NCBI RefSeq assembly: GCF_000702625.1
Contig: NZ_JNIS01000001.1
Span: 496,001 to 560,000, forward strand
Source of the DNA: Exiguobacterium oxidotolerans JCM 12280
GTDB lineage: Bacteria; Bacillota; Bacilli; Exiguobacteriales; Exiguobacteriaceae
DNA length: 64,000 bases
Direction: 5' to 3'
The notes beneath the pieces were generated by a model, which ran no database searches, was not told the DNA's origin, and worked only from the letters and a program-made list of their open reading frames with translations. Made by a program: the position numbers and the translations under genes. This document shows positions 8,493 to 17,869 of the stretch, piece after piece; the first letter of the stretch is position 1, and every line of letters begins with the position of its first letter.

Positions 8493-9851
8493 TTACTTTT
8501 TAAAGCGAGCAATCGCCCGTTTACGTGCCATATCATGCTCAACGATTGGTTTTGGGTAATCATAGTCTTCACGTTGCTGGTCTGTTGGTTCATGAATGAA
8601 TTTATTCGGCAAGTCCTTAATCTCTGGTACATATTGACGAATGAAGTCACCAGACGCATCAAATTTTTTCGATTGGGTCGTCGGATTGAAGACACGGAAG
8701 TATGGTACGGCGTCTGTTCCGACAGATGCTGCCCACTGCCATCCCCCGATGTTCGAAGCCGCTTCATAGTCGACTAACTTCTTCTGAAAATATTGTTCAC
8801 CCTTTTGCCAATCGACTAACAAATCTTTTGTTAAAAAGGAGGCAACAATCATCCGGAGTCGATTATGCATCCAGCCCGTCGTGTTCAGCTGACGCATCGC
8901 CGCATCGACGATGGGATAACCTGTCTCACCTTTTTTCCACGCGTCAAACCCCGTCTCATCGTCTTCCCATTGAATGTCATTATACTGCTCGTTTACCGGT
9001 AGACGTTTTGACTCTGGATAGTGCATCAAAATTGTATAGTAAAATTCACGCCAAATTAATTCCGTCAAATAAGTTTGTTTTCCTTTTGAAGCAGCTGCTT
9101 GCTCAACCTGCGTATAAATGGTCCGAATGCTGATTTCTCCCGTCCGCAGGTAACGGGACATCAGACTCGTCCCGTCGATTGACGGGATATCCCGATCTTC
9201 TTCGTACTGTTCGAGTCCGCTCGAGATGAACTGATGTAAACGGTCCTGCGCATTTTCTTCACCCACTTGAAAATCAACCTCAGATTGAGCCTGTTTAAAG
9301 TACTCTTCGATGAACGAGTTGTCATTTTGGTGTTTTTTATACTGGGCTTGCAGACGATCGAGATTCACTTGGACTGGTTCTGGAAGATTTTTTTTTAAGA
9401 ACGCATTTTTATATGGTGTGAACACTTTATAATAGCCACCATCATTTTTCTTGACTGCATGCGGATGCAACAAATGACGATCAAGTACACGATCCGTCTG
9501 TTGACGCTGACGTTTTTTAATAATCGCATCATCGCGCGTTTTAAACGGTTCGACGTATTCGGCGTTAAAAATTAAATGGTCTGCCATTGCCGTTTCCTCT
9601 AAAAACTTCGCTTCGTCCCCTTCAATAAAACGAATCGGCAAGCCCTTTGTTTTACAGTTATCCGAAAAGTGCTCCAACGCTTGAAAGAAATACTGTTGTC
9701 TCGCTTCGTAAGGACCGATATAGTCCGGGTTAAGCCAAAAAACAAATTCCACGGTCGCTTGATCGTCTTGCTCGAGGTATTCTACCGCTTTCGCCAACAT
9801 TTGATTATCCTGAAGTCGAAAGTCACTTCTAATCCAACAGATGATATTCAT
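8493..9851 (-). CDS. phrB: Deoxyribodipyrimidine photolyase
   Basis: Light-dependent repair of cyclobutane pyrimidine dimers using FAD. The 452-aa protein has the N-terminal antenna-binding alpha/beta domain (NIICWIRSDFRLQDN) and the C-terminal FAD-binding helical domain with TGWMHNRLRM, DLLVDWQKGEQYF and GGWQWAASVGTD, the usual class I signature. A GGAGGA ribosome-binding site precedes ATG 9851. It stands alone between ctaA and pyc. The antenna chromophore cannot be read from the sequence. Confidence 0.93.
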   Translation of the reverse strand: MNIICWIRSDFRLQDNQMLAKAVEYLEQDDQATVEFVFWLNPDYIGPYEARQQYFFQALEHFSDNCKTKGLPIRFIEGDEAKFLEETAMADHLIFNAEYVEPFKTRDDAIIKKRQRQQTDRVLDRHLLHPHAVKKNDGGYYKVFTPYKNAFLKKNLPEPVQVNLDRLQAQYKKHQNDNSFIEEYFKQAQSEVDFQVGEENAQDRLHQFISSGLEQYEEDRDIPSIDGTSLMSRYLRTGEISIRTIYTQVEQAAASKGKQTYLTELIWREFYYTILMHYPESKRLPVNEQYNDIQWEDDETGFDAWKKGETGYPIVDAAMRQLNTTGWMHNRLRMIVASFLTKDLLVDWQKGEQYFQKKLVDYEAASNIGGWQWAASVGTDAVPYFRVFNPTTQSKKFDASGDFIRQYVPEIKDLPNKFIHEPTDQQREDYDYPKPIVEHDMARKRAIARFKK

Positions 9852-9880
9852 TCCTAGTTCCTCCTTCGATAATGTTGCTT

Positions 9881-9922
9881 AAAAAGAAAAACAGGCTAGC
9901 CGCCATGCGTCTGCCTGTTTTT
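9881..9922 (-). terminator. Terminator after pyc
   Basis: Stem AAAACAGGC/GCCTGTTTT (9887-9922) followed on the minus strand by a T-rich run, upstream of phrB. Confidence 0.75.
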
Positions 9923-9964
9923 CATCGATTCTATTTTGAAGTTATCGATTCACCACGCTAGGAA

Positions 9965-12900
9965 TCAGATGAATTCAATTAATAAATCTTGGCTTGCGAT
10001 TGCTTCACCTTCGTTGACATGGACGGCTTTAATTTCTCCGTCTTCCGGTGCTTGAATCGTCGTTTCCATTTTCATCGCTTCCGTGACGAGCAACTGCTCC
10101 CCTTTACGGACACGTGCTCCGGGTTCGACAAGAACTTTCAAGACACTTCCCGGCATCGAAGCACCAATCTGTTTCGGATTCGACCGGTCCGCCTTCGGAC
10201 GACTGGACGAACTTTCCTTGACACTAATGTCCTTGACTTCTACTTCACGCGGAACACCATTCATTTCGTAATAAACGATTCGCACACCGTGATCATTCGG
10301 CTGTCCGACTTGAATCAACTTGAGGTACAACGTTTTACCACGTTCGATTTCGACTTCGATCGTTTCACCGAGTCGCATGCCGTGGAAGAAAGTACTCGTA
10401 TCAAGGACCGAGACATCTCCATATCGCGCGATATAAGAACTATAATCCATGAACACTTTCGGATAAAGCGCGTACGCAAGCGCATCGAATTCAGTAATCG
10501 GTCGTTCGAGCTTTTCAAACAATTCGTGTTTGATGGCGTCAAAGTTAAGCGGCTCCATCATTTTCCCTGGACGTTCTGTTAATGGTGCGACACCTTTGAG
10601 GATTGCATCTTGCACTTGTTTCGGGAACCCATCTGGAGGTGTGCCAAGCTCACCTTTCATCAGTTCGACGACTGAATCCGGGAAATCGAGCGCACTCGCA
10701 CGATGGAAGACGTCTTCTTCTGTCAAGTGATGTTGGACCATGAACAAGGCCATATCTCCCACTACTTTAGATGATGGTGTTACTTTGACGATGTCACCAA
10801 ACAACATGTTGACGCGGGCGTACATACTCTTGACTTCTGACCAACGATCTCCGAGTCCTACTGCTTTTGCCTGTTGTTGAAGATTTGAATATTGTCCACC
10901 CGGCATTTCATGGTCGTAAACGGTTGGATTTGGTGCTAACATATCGAGTTCGAACGCTTTATACAAGTGACGAACATCTTGCCAATAATCTGAAATTTGT
11001 TCGAATTTCTGTGCTGAAACAAGTGGCTGACGCGGGTGTCCACTCAGCGCATGGATTAAACTACCTCCTGCTGGTTGACTCGTTAAACCGGCCATACTCG
11101 AAGCTGCGACATCGACGACGTCAACACCGGCATCGACTGCCCGAGCATACGTGTAGATTCCGTTCCCACTCGCATCATGTGTATGGAGGTGGATCGGTAA
11201 ATCGACAGCATCTTTTAAAGCAGAGACTAACGCATACGCTGCTTCCGGTTTTAACAGCCCCGCCATATCTTTGATTGCGATGATATGCGCGCCACTTGCT
11301 TCCAATTGTTTCGCTAACTTGACGTAATACGGCAAGTGATACTTCGGACGATTCGCATCGAACAGATCGCCTGTATAACAGACGGCTGCTTCTGCAATCT
11401 TCCCTGTTGGTAAGACCGCGTCAATTGCTAATTGGATTGATTCGGGATTGTTCAAGCTATCAAAGATTCGGAAGACATCAACGCCTGCTTGGGCCGCTTC
11501 CTTGACGAAAGCATGAATGACGTTGTCCGGATAGTTTTTATAACCGACTGCGTTCGCACCACGTAATAGCATTTGAATCAAGACGTTTGGCATTTGTTCA
11601 CGTAATTTCATTAAACGAGTCCAAGGATCTTCTGACAAGAAGCGATATGCTACATCGAACGTCGCGCCACCCCAAGCCTCGACCGAGAACAATTCCGGCA
11701 AGAGTTTTGCTTCCGCTTCTGCAATCGCTACTAAATCTTTCGTCCGCATCCGCGTCGCAAGTAACGACTGGTGTGCATCCCGGAACGTCGTGTCTGTCAA
11801 CAAGACCTGTTCCTGTGCTTTCAACCAATTCGCAACACGAACTGGCCCCTCTGCATCAAGTAACGCTTTCGTACCCGCTTGGTACGTCGTTGGTAAATCT
11901 TTCGGAATCCGAACATCACGCGCTAACGGTTTGTCGATTTTTCCGATACCAGGGAATCCATTGACAGAAACTTCGCCGATATACGTCAATAATTTTGTTC
12001 CACGGTCTTGCCGTTTCGGGAAAATGAATAATTCTTGTGTATCATCGATGAAAGACGTGTTGTAGTCACCACTGATGAATGCATGGTGTTTCAAGACGTT
12101 GCTTAAGAACGGAATGTTTGTTTTAATGCCACGGATCCGGAACTCACTTAAGTTTCGGCTCATCTTCGCGACAGCTTGATCGTACGTCAGCCCATGCGTC
12201 GAGATTTTAACGAGCAGTGAATCATAGTATGGTGAGATTTCTGCACCGACATATGCATTCCCTCCGTCAAGACGGACTCCGAAACCGCCTGGTGAGCGGT
12301 AAGCTTTAATTTTCCCCGTATCGGGTAAAAAGCCGTTTTCTGGGTCTTCCGATGTAATCCGGCTTTGAATTGCGAAACCAAGCATCTGAATCTCTTCTTG
12401 CACTGGAATTCCAACGAGCTCACTATGGAGCGACTCACCTTCTGCCACCCGAATCTGCGTTTGAACGATGTCGACGCCTGTAATCATCTCCGTGATTGTG
12501 TGCTCGACCTGGACACGCGGGTTAACTTCGATGAAGTAAAACGATTCATCTTGCGTCACTAGGAACTCGACTGTTCCTGCATTCTCATACCCGACGTGTT
12601 TCATTAGCGTTACTGCCGCGTCACAAATTTTCTTCCGTCCTGCATCGGAAAGCGTAACACATGGCGCCACTTCGACAACCTTTTGATGTCGACGCTGAAC
12701 AGAGCAGTCACGCTCGAACAAGTGAATGATGTTACCATGAGCATCGCCAATGATTTGGACTTCGATATGTTTCGGTCGTTCAATTAATTTTTCAATGTAT
12801 ATTTCGTCTGATCCGAAAGCCTTTAATGCTTCTGATTTCGCACGCTCAATCATTTCCGGCAGCTCTTCCTCTGTCCGGACAACGCGCATACCGCGTCCCC

Positions 12901-13399
12901 CTCCACCAAGAGAAGCTTTAACCATCAATGGATAACCTGTTTTTTCAGCAAAAGCATAGGCTTCTTCTATCGTCGTAATCGGACCGTCCGTTCCTGGAAT
13001 GACAGGTAAGCCGGCTTCGATTGCTGTCGTACGCGCTCGTACCTTGTCACCGAATTTATAAAGATGTTCTTCTTGTGGACCGATGAAGATGATGCCTTCT
13101 TCACGGCAACGTTTTGCGAGTTCAATATTTTCAGACAGAAAACCATACCCTGGGTGAATCGCGTCACACTCTGCTTTTTTAGCAGTTGCGATGATACCTT
13201 CAATGTCTAGGTACGCTTCGATTGGTTTCTTCCCCTCACCAATCCGATATGCTTCGTCTGCTTTATAACGGTGAAGCGATCCCATGTCTTCTCTCGAATA
13301 AATCGCAACTGTCCGAATGCCTAATTCGGTTGCTGCCCGAAATACTCGGATTGCGATTTCACCACGGTTTGCTACAAGAATCTTTTTAATTTTTGTCAA
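9965..13399 (-). CDS. pyc: Pyruvate carboxylase
   Basis: Biotin-dependent anaplerotic enzyme that makes oxaloacetate from pyruvate, ATP and bicarbonate. All domains are on one 1144-aa chain: biotin carboxylase with ATP grasp (about 1-455, GGGGRGMR loop), carboxyltransferase TIM barrel (about 530-800, FRDAHQSLLATR), and a C-terminal biotinyl domain with EAMKMET, biotinyl Lys near 1110. The start is TTG 13399, placed by GGGGGAG upstream inside the ftsW end. The 14-nt overlap with ftsW implies coupled expression. Confidence 0.97.
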   Translation of the reverse strand: MTKIKKILVANRGEIAIRVFRAATELGIRTVAIYSREDMGSLHRYKADEAYRIGEGKKPIEAYLDIEGIIATAKKAECDAIHPGYGFLSENIELAKRCREEGIIFIGPQEEHLYKFGDKVRARTTAIEAGLPVIPGTDGPITTIEEAYAFAEKTGYPLMVKASLGGGGRGMRVVRTEEELPEMIERAKSEALKAFGSDEIYIEKLIERPKHIEVQIIGDAHGNIIHLFERDCSVQRRHQKVVEVAPCVTLSDAGRKKICDAAVTLMKHVGYENAGTVEFLVTQDESFYFIEVNPRVQVEHTITEMITGVDIVQTQIRVAEGESLHSELVGIPVQEEIQMLGFAIQSRITSEDPENGFLPDTGKIKAYRSPGGFGVRLDGGNAYVGAEISPYYDSLLVKISTHGLTYDQAVAKMSRNLSEFRIRGIKTNIPFLSNVLKHHAFISGDYNTSFIDDTQELFIFPKRQDRGTKLLTYIGEVSVNGFPGIGKIDKPLARDVRIPKDLPTTYQAGTKALLDAEGPVRVANWLKAQEQVLLTDTTFRDAHQSLLATRMRTKDLVAIAEAEAKLLPELFSVEAWGGATFDVAYRFLSEDPWTRLMKLREQMPNVLIQMLLRGANAVGYKNYPDNVIHAFVKEAAQAGVDVFRIFDSLNNPESIQLAIDAVLPTGKIAEAAVCYTGDLFDANRPKYHLPYYVKLAKQLEASGAHIIAIKDMAGLLKPEAAYALVSALKDAVDLPIHLHTHDASGNGIYTYARAVDAGVDVVDVAASSMAGLTSQPAGGSLIHALSGHPRQPLVSAQKFEQISDYWQDVRHLYKAFELDMLAPNPTVYDHEMPGGQYSNLQQQAKAVGLGDRWSEVKSMYARVNMLFGDIVKVTPSSKVVGDMALFMVQHHLTEEDVFHRASALDFPDSVVELMKGELGTPPDGFPKQVQDAILKGVAPLTERPGKMMEPLNFDAIKHELFEKLERPITEFDALAYALYPKVFMDYSSYIARYGDVSVLDTSTFFHGMRLGETIEVEIERGKTLYLKLIQVGQPNDHGVRIVYYEMNGVPREVEVKDISVKESSSSRPKADRSNPKQIGASMPGSVLKVLVEPGARVRKGEQLLVTEAMKMETTIQAPEDGEIKAVHVNEGEAIASQDLLIEFI

Positions 13400-14663
13400 C
13401 TGATGCTCCCCCTTTTGTTAATGAACTCGTTGCGCTCATCGTCCGTGCATCTTGCACTTCTTTATGATACGCTATTCGATGTTTATTTTGCATGGAAATA
13501 TTCGCTAGCACACCGAGCATCGTACTCATGACGAGCAACGAAGACCCCCCGTAACTGATGAATGGTAACGTGACCCCGGTTCCCGGGAACAAGCCTGACA
13601 TGGCACCGATATTGATCGTTGTCTGGATGAAGATGATGGAAGAAATACCAATCGCCATCATGCTTGAATACAGCGAAACACATTTTTGGGCGATTCTCGC
13701 ACCTTGAAACATTAAGAAAAACAGTAATCCAAGGACGACAAGTACGCCGACAAATCCAAGTTCTTCCGAAATAATTGACATGATGTAATCGGTTTCTGGT
13801 TCAGGTAAATATCCATATTTCTGAAAACTATTCCCTAACCCGACACCGAACACACCGCCATGGGCAATTGAAATGACCGAATTGATCAATTGATAGCCTT
13901 TTCCCTCCGCATCGAGGAACGGGTTGAAGATGACATGGATTCGTTTCAGCTGATTCTCCGAAAAATTATTATACGCATAGAAACCAACTAACGGTATTGC
14001 GATGAACCCTAATGTGATGTACCCACTCGGTAATCCGACAGCAAACCAAATCATTGCCGTAATCAACAACAAGATGAACAATCCCCCATCATCGGGTTGC
14101 ATCCGGATGATGATTGCATAAGGCGCCAGCAAGACAAGCATCGGAATTAAAATCCAATCAGACAAACTAAGTAACATCCGTTTAACGGTAGATGAAGGAG
14201 AGATTTGACGGTGGATGAAGTGATGAACGATTCCGATGACGCCATTCAACGTCCCTTTTTGTTTTTGATCAAAATAATTCGCTAACCCGACGACTAAGAC
14301 GAATTTACAGAGCTCGATCGGTTGAATCAAAAAAATACCAAAGTTCAACCACGCCCGTGCCCCGTTCAACGGTTCAGAAAACAACGTCGCCATTAACATC
14401 ACCCATGTGATGAGATACAACACTAAACGAAAAATCGGACCTCGAAGCACTTCATGATTGAGATGCGCAACAAATAAAAATGCCACGATCGCCAAGCCGT
14501 CAAACATCAGTTGTTTCTCGAAAAACGAAGTGTTCGCATAATCGCCACCGTTCCAAACACTAGCGCTATAAACCATCACCGTACTGATTGCCATCAGAAT
14601 CAACATTGTAAAGAACAAGCGAAAGTCAAAAAATGCTCGTCTTTCTTTAAACTTCGATTGCAT
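13386..14663 (-). CDS. ftsW: Lipid II polymerase of the FtsW/RodA (SEDS) family
   Basis: Polytopic SEDS glycosyltransferase (425 aa) that polymerises peptidoglycan at the septum with a cognate class B PBP. Ten hydrophobic segments are visible, with the family motifs NAVS-like GARAWLNFG and FISYGGSSLLVMS near the C-terminus. Placement between ylaN and pyc matches ftsW of B. subtilis, so I prefer FtsW to RodA; a second SEDS gene lies at 56213. The cytoplasmic tail is rich in polar residues. Confidence 0.88.
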   Translation of the reverse strand: MQSKFKERRAFFDFRLFFTMLILMAISTVMVYSASVWNGGDYANTSFFEKQLMFDGLAIVAFLFVAHLNHEVLRGPIFRLVLYLITWVMLMATLFSEPLNGARAWLNFGIFLIQPIELCKFVLVVGLANYFDQKQKGTLNGVIGIVHHFIHRQISPSSTVKRMLLSLSDWILIPMLVLLAPYAIIIRMQPDDGGLFILLLITAMIWFAVGLPSGYITLGFIAIPLVGFYAYNNFSENQLKRIHVIFNPFLDAEGKGYQLINSVISIAHGGVFGVGLGNSFQKYGYLPEPETDYIMSIISEELGFVGVLVVLGLLFFLMFQGARIAQKCVSLYSSMMAIGISSIIFIQTTINIGAMSGLFPGTGVTLPFISYGGSSLLVMSTMLGVLANISMQNKHRIAYHKEVQDARTMSATSSLTKGGASVDKN

Positions 14664-14688
14664 ATGTACACGTCCCTTTTCTAGTTCT

Positions 14689-14726
14689 AAAAAAAAATAC
14701 CCAAACGCCGCATTTCACGTTTGAGT
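14689..14726 (-). terminator. Terminator between ylaN and ftsW
   Basis: Stem ACTCAAACG/CGTTTGGGT (one wobble), then a nine-T run on the minus strand. It implies that ftsW has its own promoter or depends on read-through. Confidence 0.75.
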
Positions 14727-14732
14727 AGAAAA

Positions 14733-15011
14733 TCAGCACGTCTCCGCATCATGTAAGTCAGATAGTTGCTGTTCAAGTGATTCGAGTAATTGTTTCCCTT
14801 CACTCGCATCAATCAGTTCAAGACGAACGGCAAAATCAATTTGGCGTGACAATCCGAACATTTGTGTATCCAATACTTCCTCATAAAGAGGACATTGTGG
14901 CATCGTTAAATTCGCAAGCTGGACCTCGATCAACCGGCGGATTTTATGGGCATCCGCTTCTAGTAGCTCAAGAGCGCGCTGGCGATGAACTGTCCCGATT
15001 TCAGTTGACAA
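14733..15011 (-). CDS. ylaN: YlaN family protein
   Basis: A 92-aa soluble, mostly helical protein matching the YlaN (DUF1507) family, with conserved [16 protein letters not shown] and [20 protein letters not shown] (about residues 58-77 by family alignment). In Bacillus and Staphylococcus YlaN is reported to bind Fur and affect iron homeostasis. The start is TTG 15011 after GGAGG 7 nt upstream. Lies just upstream of ftsW as in B. subtilis. Confidence 0.9.
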   Translation of the reverse strand: MSTEIGTVHRQRALELLEADAHKIRRLIEVQLANLTMPQCPLYEEVLDTQMFGLSRQIDFAVRLELIDASEGKQLLESLEQQLSDLHDAETC

Positions 15012-15091
15012 TCCAATCCCTCCTCATCAAATGACGCGTTCCTGTTATAGATAAACTTTACCTTACTTTCGCTAACAATTCAACGTTTCGG

Positions 15092-15097
15092 TATAAT
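15092..15097 (+). promoter_or_regulatory. Promoter -10 box for the 15134 gene
   Basis: Perfect TATAAT; a weak -35 (TTCGCT, 15068-15073) lies 18 nt upstream. Confidence 0.5.
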
Positions 15098-15133
15098 GGA
15101 TTTGTAGCATTCACACATTTAGGGGGAATAGAG

Positions 15134-15595
15134 ATGATTTTTCCAATCACAGGTAAGGTACGGTACACATTAACGATTGATCCAACCGTCTGGATCTTTG
15201 ACGATCGTAAGATTGCGGTCGAACAAATCGGACAAGAGACAGAGCATAATGCCGCTGAAGCATACTATGCGAAAATGGGGGCTGCTTGGGACAAGGGGAT
15301 TACGGAAGGGAGTCGGACCGATCACAATAAACCGATGACGCGCGAAGAAAAAGATGACGCACTCCGCGGGACGTTCGCGATGCCACTCCTTCCATTCATC
15401 ACAAATGCTGAAGTACTAGACGATGCCTCACAATTACGTTTTGAAGGAATCGATACCGTCGAACTCCCACTCGAGGTACTGCCTCAACTCTACTTACAAT
15501 TTTCAAAAGACGGGAAAGTCTTAACCGATGGTCCCGTTCATTTACTTTATCAAGATCAAGTCGTCCGTTCGGTCAATCGGATCACTGTCATCTAA
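15134..15595 (+). CDS. Conserved YlaL-position protein, annotated elsewhere as PPIase-like
   Basis: A 153-aa soluble protein starting MIFPITGKVRYTLTIDPTVW and WIFDDRKI, a signature I recall from Bacillaceae proteins in the ylaK/ylaN neighbourhood that databases often name peptidyl-prolyl cis-trans isomerase. No catalytic motif of a known PPIase fold can be pointed to here, so the function is open. It stands opposite its neighbours, with its own promoter and a strong bidirectional terminator behind it. Confidence 0.6.
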   Translation: MIFPITGKVRYTLTIDPTVWIFDDRKIAVEQIGQETEHNAAEAYYAKMGAAWDKGITEGSRTDHNKPMTREEKDDALRGTFAMPLLPFITNAEVLDDASQLRFEGIDTVELPLEVLPQLYLQFSKDGKVLTDGPVHLLYQDQVVRSVNRITVI

Positions 15596-15600
15596 TAACA

Positions 15601-15655
15601 AAATGCCCTCTTTTCCTTCTAACGTTAACGACTGAAGGAAAAGAGAGCATTTTTT
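15601..15655. terminator. Bidirectional terminator between the 15134 gene and phoH
   Basis: Long stem with arms ATGCCCTCTTTTCCTTC and GAAGGAAAAGAGAGCAT, with A and T runs on either side, placed between convergent genes. Confidence 0.85.
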
Positions 15656-15660
15656 ATTTT

Positions 15661-16977
15661 TTAAAGCAAGTCGGCCGCAAGACGCGCGAGGTTCGACCGT
15701 TCTCCTTTGACGAGTTTGACGTGCCCTGTCATTTTTTCACCTTTTAACCGTTCAACTGCATAGGATAGACCATTTGAATATTCATCGAGATACGGATGGT
15801 CAATTTGTTGTGGATCCCCGACGAGAACAATTTTCGAGTTTTCCCCAACACGAGTCAAAATCGTTTTCACTTCATGTTTCGTTAAGTTTTGTGCTTCATC
15901 GATGATGATGAACTGTCCCGGCATACTCCGCCCGCGGATATAAGTTAATGCCTCAAGCTGAATCGATTTCATGCCCGCTAGGATATTTCCAAGTTCATCA
16001 CCCGAACCTGTATTGAACAAGTGCTCCAAATTATCATAAATCGGTTGCATCCATGGTCGAAGCTTCTCTTCCATCTCACCCGGTAAATAGCCGATGTCAT
16101 TTCCCATCGGAACGACAGGACGAGCGACGACTAGTTTTTTATAACGATGTTCATCTTCGACTTGCAATAACCCGGCCGCAAGTGCGAGCAATGTTTTCCC
16201 CGTTCCTGCCTTGCCGACGAGTGTAACGAGCGGAACATCATCCCGAAGTAACAATTCAAACGCCATGCGCTGTTGAACGTTACGGGGGACGACACCCCAT
16301 ACTTGATCGATATCAAGCGAAAGTGCCCGGATGATAGGCAATTCCTGATCGACGACAGCGAAAGCTGACGCTTTCGATACATTGCTTTTTAAAATGACGA
16401 ATTGATTCGGATAAACTTTTTCATTCAAGATATCCACTGAGAGTCGTTTGTCTTCGTAAAAGGCATCGATGTATTCCTGGTCGACGACTGCTTCAATGAA
16501 ACCCGTATATAACCCTGTCAAATCCGCAATATGATCCGTCAAGTAATCTTCTGCGACAAGTCCGTACGCATCTGCCTTAACACGAACGAGAATATCTTTT
16601 GAGACGAGAATGACGTCACGTCCACTCTGTAGTTCCTGCTGTTCCCGATGAATCGACCACGCCAACTCGAGAATCTTATTGTCATTCGATTCATGTGTGA
16701 ACGGTGAGACGTCACTGATCGTGTCACCGATGTCGACGCGAAGGATGCCGCCATTTCCGAGCGGCACTCCTGCATGAAGATGCCCCGCTTCCCTTAATTG
16801 GTCCAAAATCCGCGCGGTCTCTCGAGCATTTCGCCCGACTTCATCCATGTTTCGTTTTTTCCCGTCCAGCTCTTCTAAGACGATTGCCGGTATGACGACA
16901 TCATGTTCTTGGAATTGAAATAAAGATAATGGATCGTGGAGCATGACATTAGTATCGAGCACGTATATTTTTTTCAT
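15661..16977 (-). CDS. PhoH-like protein with PIN domain (PhoH2/YlaK)
   Basis: A 438-aa fusion of an N-terminal PIN ribonuclease domain (about 1-140: LDTNVMLHD, acidic residues DEVGRNARETAR, DVILVSKDILVR) with a C-terminal PhoH ATPase (Walker A GKAGTGKT near 260, Walker B FIIIDEAQN near 350). PhoH2 proteins act as RNA helicase/RNases in vitro. Gene position matches ylaK of B. subtilis. The physiological target is unknown. Confidence 0.9.
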   Translation of the reverse strand: MKKIYVLDTNVMLHDPLSLFQFQEHDVVIPAIVLEELDGKKRNMDEVGRNARETARILDQLREAGHLHAGVPLGNGGILRVDIGDTISDVSPFTHESNDNKILELAWSIHREQQELQSGRDVILVSKDILVRVKADAYGLVAEDYLTDHIADLTGLYTGFIEAVVDQEYIDAFYEDKRLSVDILNEKVYPNQFVILKSNVSKASAFAVVDQELPIIRALSLDIDQVWGVVPRNVQQRMAFELLLRDDVPLVTLVGKAGTGKTLLALAAGLLQVEDEHRYKKLVVARPVVPMGNDIGYLPGEMEEKLRPWMQPIYDNLEHLFNTGSGDELGNILAGMKSIQLEALTYIRGRSMPGQFIIIDEAQNLTKHEVKTILTRVGENSKIVLVGDPQQIDHPYLDEYSNGLSYAVERLKGEKMTGHVKLVKGERSNLARLAADLL

Positions 16978-17016
16978 TCCATCGTTCGCCCCTTTAGAGT
17001 CGAGTTTTGATGAATG

Positions 17017-17469
17017 TTACGCTTTTAGAATCGCATGCATTTGTTGATCTAGACGTAACGCTGCCGTTTCGTCATACGTTTTTTCGATACGCGGACGATT
17101 GGATACAGCGGCTCCGTAAAATAAAATATCGCGTACTTCTTCTACCTTTCCTTCGTAGAACGCAAGCTTTAATGGCACTTCGGCTGTTGGATCCCAGCGC
17201 TTCACCTCCGTACACGTCAAGCTATAGGCGGATTGATCGGCAAAGAAAATTAATGTGAAAACAGGATGCTCTGCCAACGTCTTAACGATATGCGAATCGG
17301 CTTCAATCGCAAATCGGACCGTTTGTTCATCTTTTGCATACACCCAACTAATTGCATGGGTGATGGGCCAACTTTTTGATTGATCGTGCGTGATTAAAAA
17401 GACGAGCGGTAAATCAGATAACGCTTCGAGTTGCTTTAGGTTCAGACGATGTTCCATTTTATTTGCCAT
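17017..17469 (-). CDS. Pyridoxamine 5'-phosphate oxidase-fold protein
   Basis: A 150-aa split-barrel protein of the flavin-binding PNPOx-like type. The central part (TVRFAIEADSHIVKTLAEHP, VFTLIFFADQSAYSL) matches the beta-barrel and FMN-contact region of small family members. GGGGGG precedes ATG 17469. It sits between phoH and ylaI, a spot often holding a gene of this type in related genomes. Substrate unknown; some members bind heme or F420 instead of FMN. Confidence 0.7.
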   Translation of the reverse strand: MANKMEHRLNLKQLEALSDLPLVFLITHDQSKSWPITHAISWVYAKDEQTVRFAIEADSHIVKTLAEHPVFTLIFFADQSAYSLTCTEVKRWDPTAEVPLKLAFYEGKVEEVRDILFYGAAVSNRPRIEKTYDETAALRLDQQMHAILKA

Positions 17470-17555
17470 GGTGTCACCCCCCTATTTATCTTACTGACTT
17501 AGTTTCGAGTCATGTCATTCAATTCCCTTTTTTACATCTGAATAATCTTTTAATA

Positions 17556-17564
17556 TGGTATACT
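17556..17564 (+). promoter_or_regulatory. Extended -10 promoter of ylaI
   Basis: TGGTATACT, an extended -10 element, about 26 nt upstream of ATG 17590; no good -35 box. Confidence 0.5.
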
Positions 17565-17589
17565 AGTAAAAAAAGAGGAGGACCTCGAA

Positions 17590-17793
17590 ATGCGTGTAAA
17601 ATGTACTATCTGCGATAAACGCGAAACGATCGACGACTGGTCCTTCGCAGCAAAACGCTTACGTAACAAACCGGTTCGCGTCTATTTGTGCGATGAATGC
17701 AATGAGCGTATCGAGCAACGAACGATCGCGCGCGAAGCAACCGGGAACTTTAACTTATATCCGACGTGGGCGTCTACTAAAAAAAGATGGTGA
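17590..17793 (+). CDS. ylaI: YlaI family zinc-ribbon protein
   Basis: A 67-aa basic protein with two CxxC pairs (CTIC at 5-8 and CDEC at 37-40), which predict a zinc ribbon; this is the YlaI (DUF2197) family. GAGGAGGA precedes ATG 17590. Own extended -10 promoter and a terminator, so monocistronic. Function unknown; nucleic-acid binding is a guess from fold and charge. Confidence 0.85.
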   Translation: MRVKCTICDKRETIDDWSFAAKRLRNKPVRVYLCDECNERIEQRTIAREATGNFNLYPTWASTKKRW

Positions 17794-17822
17794 CAGCTTA
17801 CTTTCTATGCTGAAGTAACTTT

Positions 17823-17852
17823 AAGCTCCTCTGACATCCGGACGATGTCGAA
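17823..17852 (+). terminator. Terminator after ylaI
   Basis: Stem AAGCTCCT..GACATC/GATGTCGAAGGAGCTT followed by TTTTC, in the convergent gap with the 17870 gene. Confidence 0.7.
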
Positions 17853-17869
17853 GGAGCTTTTTCATACGT

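Noticed and set aside
9989-10582. 197-codon plus-strand frame opposite pyc
   Set aside because: Low-complexity Phe/Arg-rich antisense shadow of the carboxyltransferase and biotinyl part of pyc.
13386-13399. Overlap of ftsW and pyc as a possible frameshift fusion
   Set aside because: Both proteins have proper ends and pyc has its own ribosome-binding site; a normal coupled overlap.
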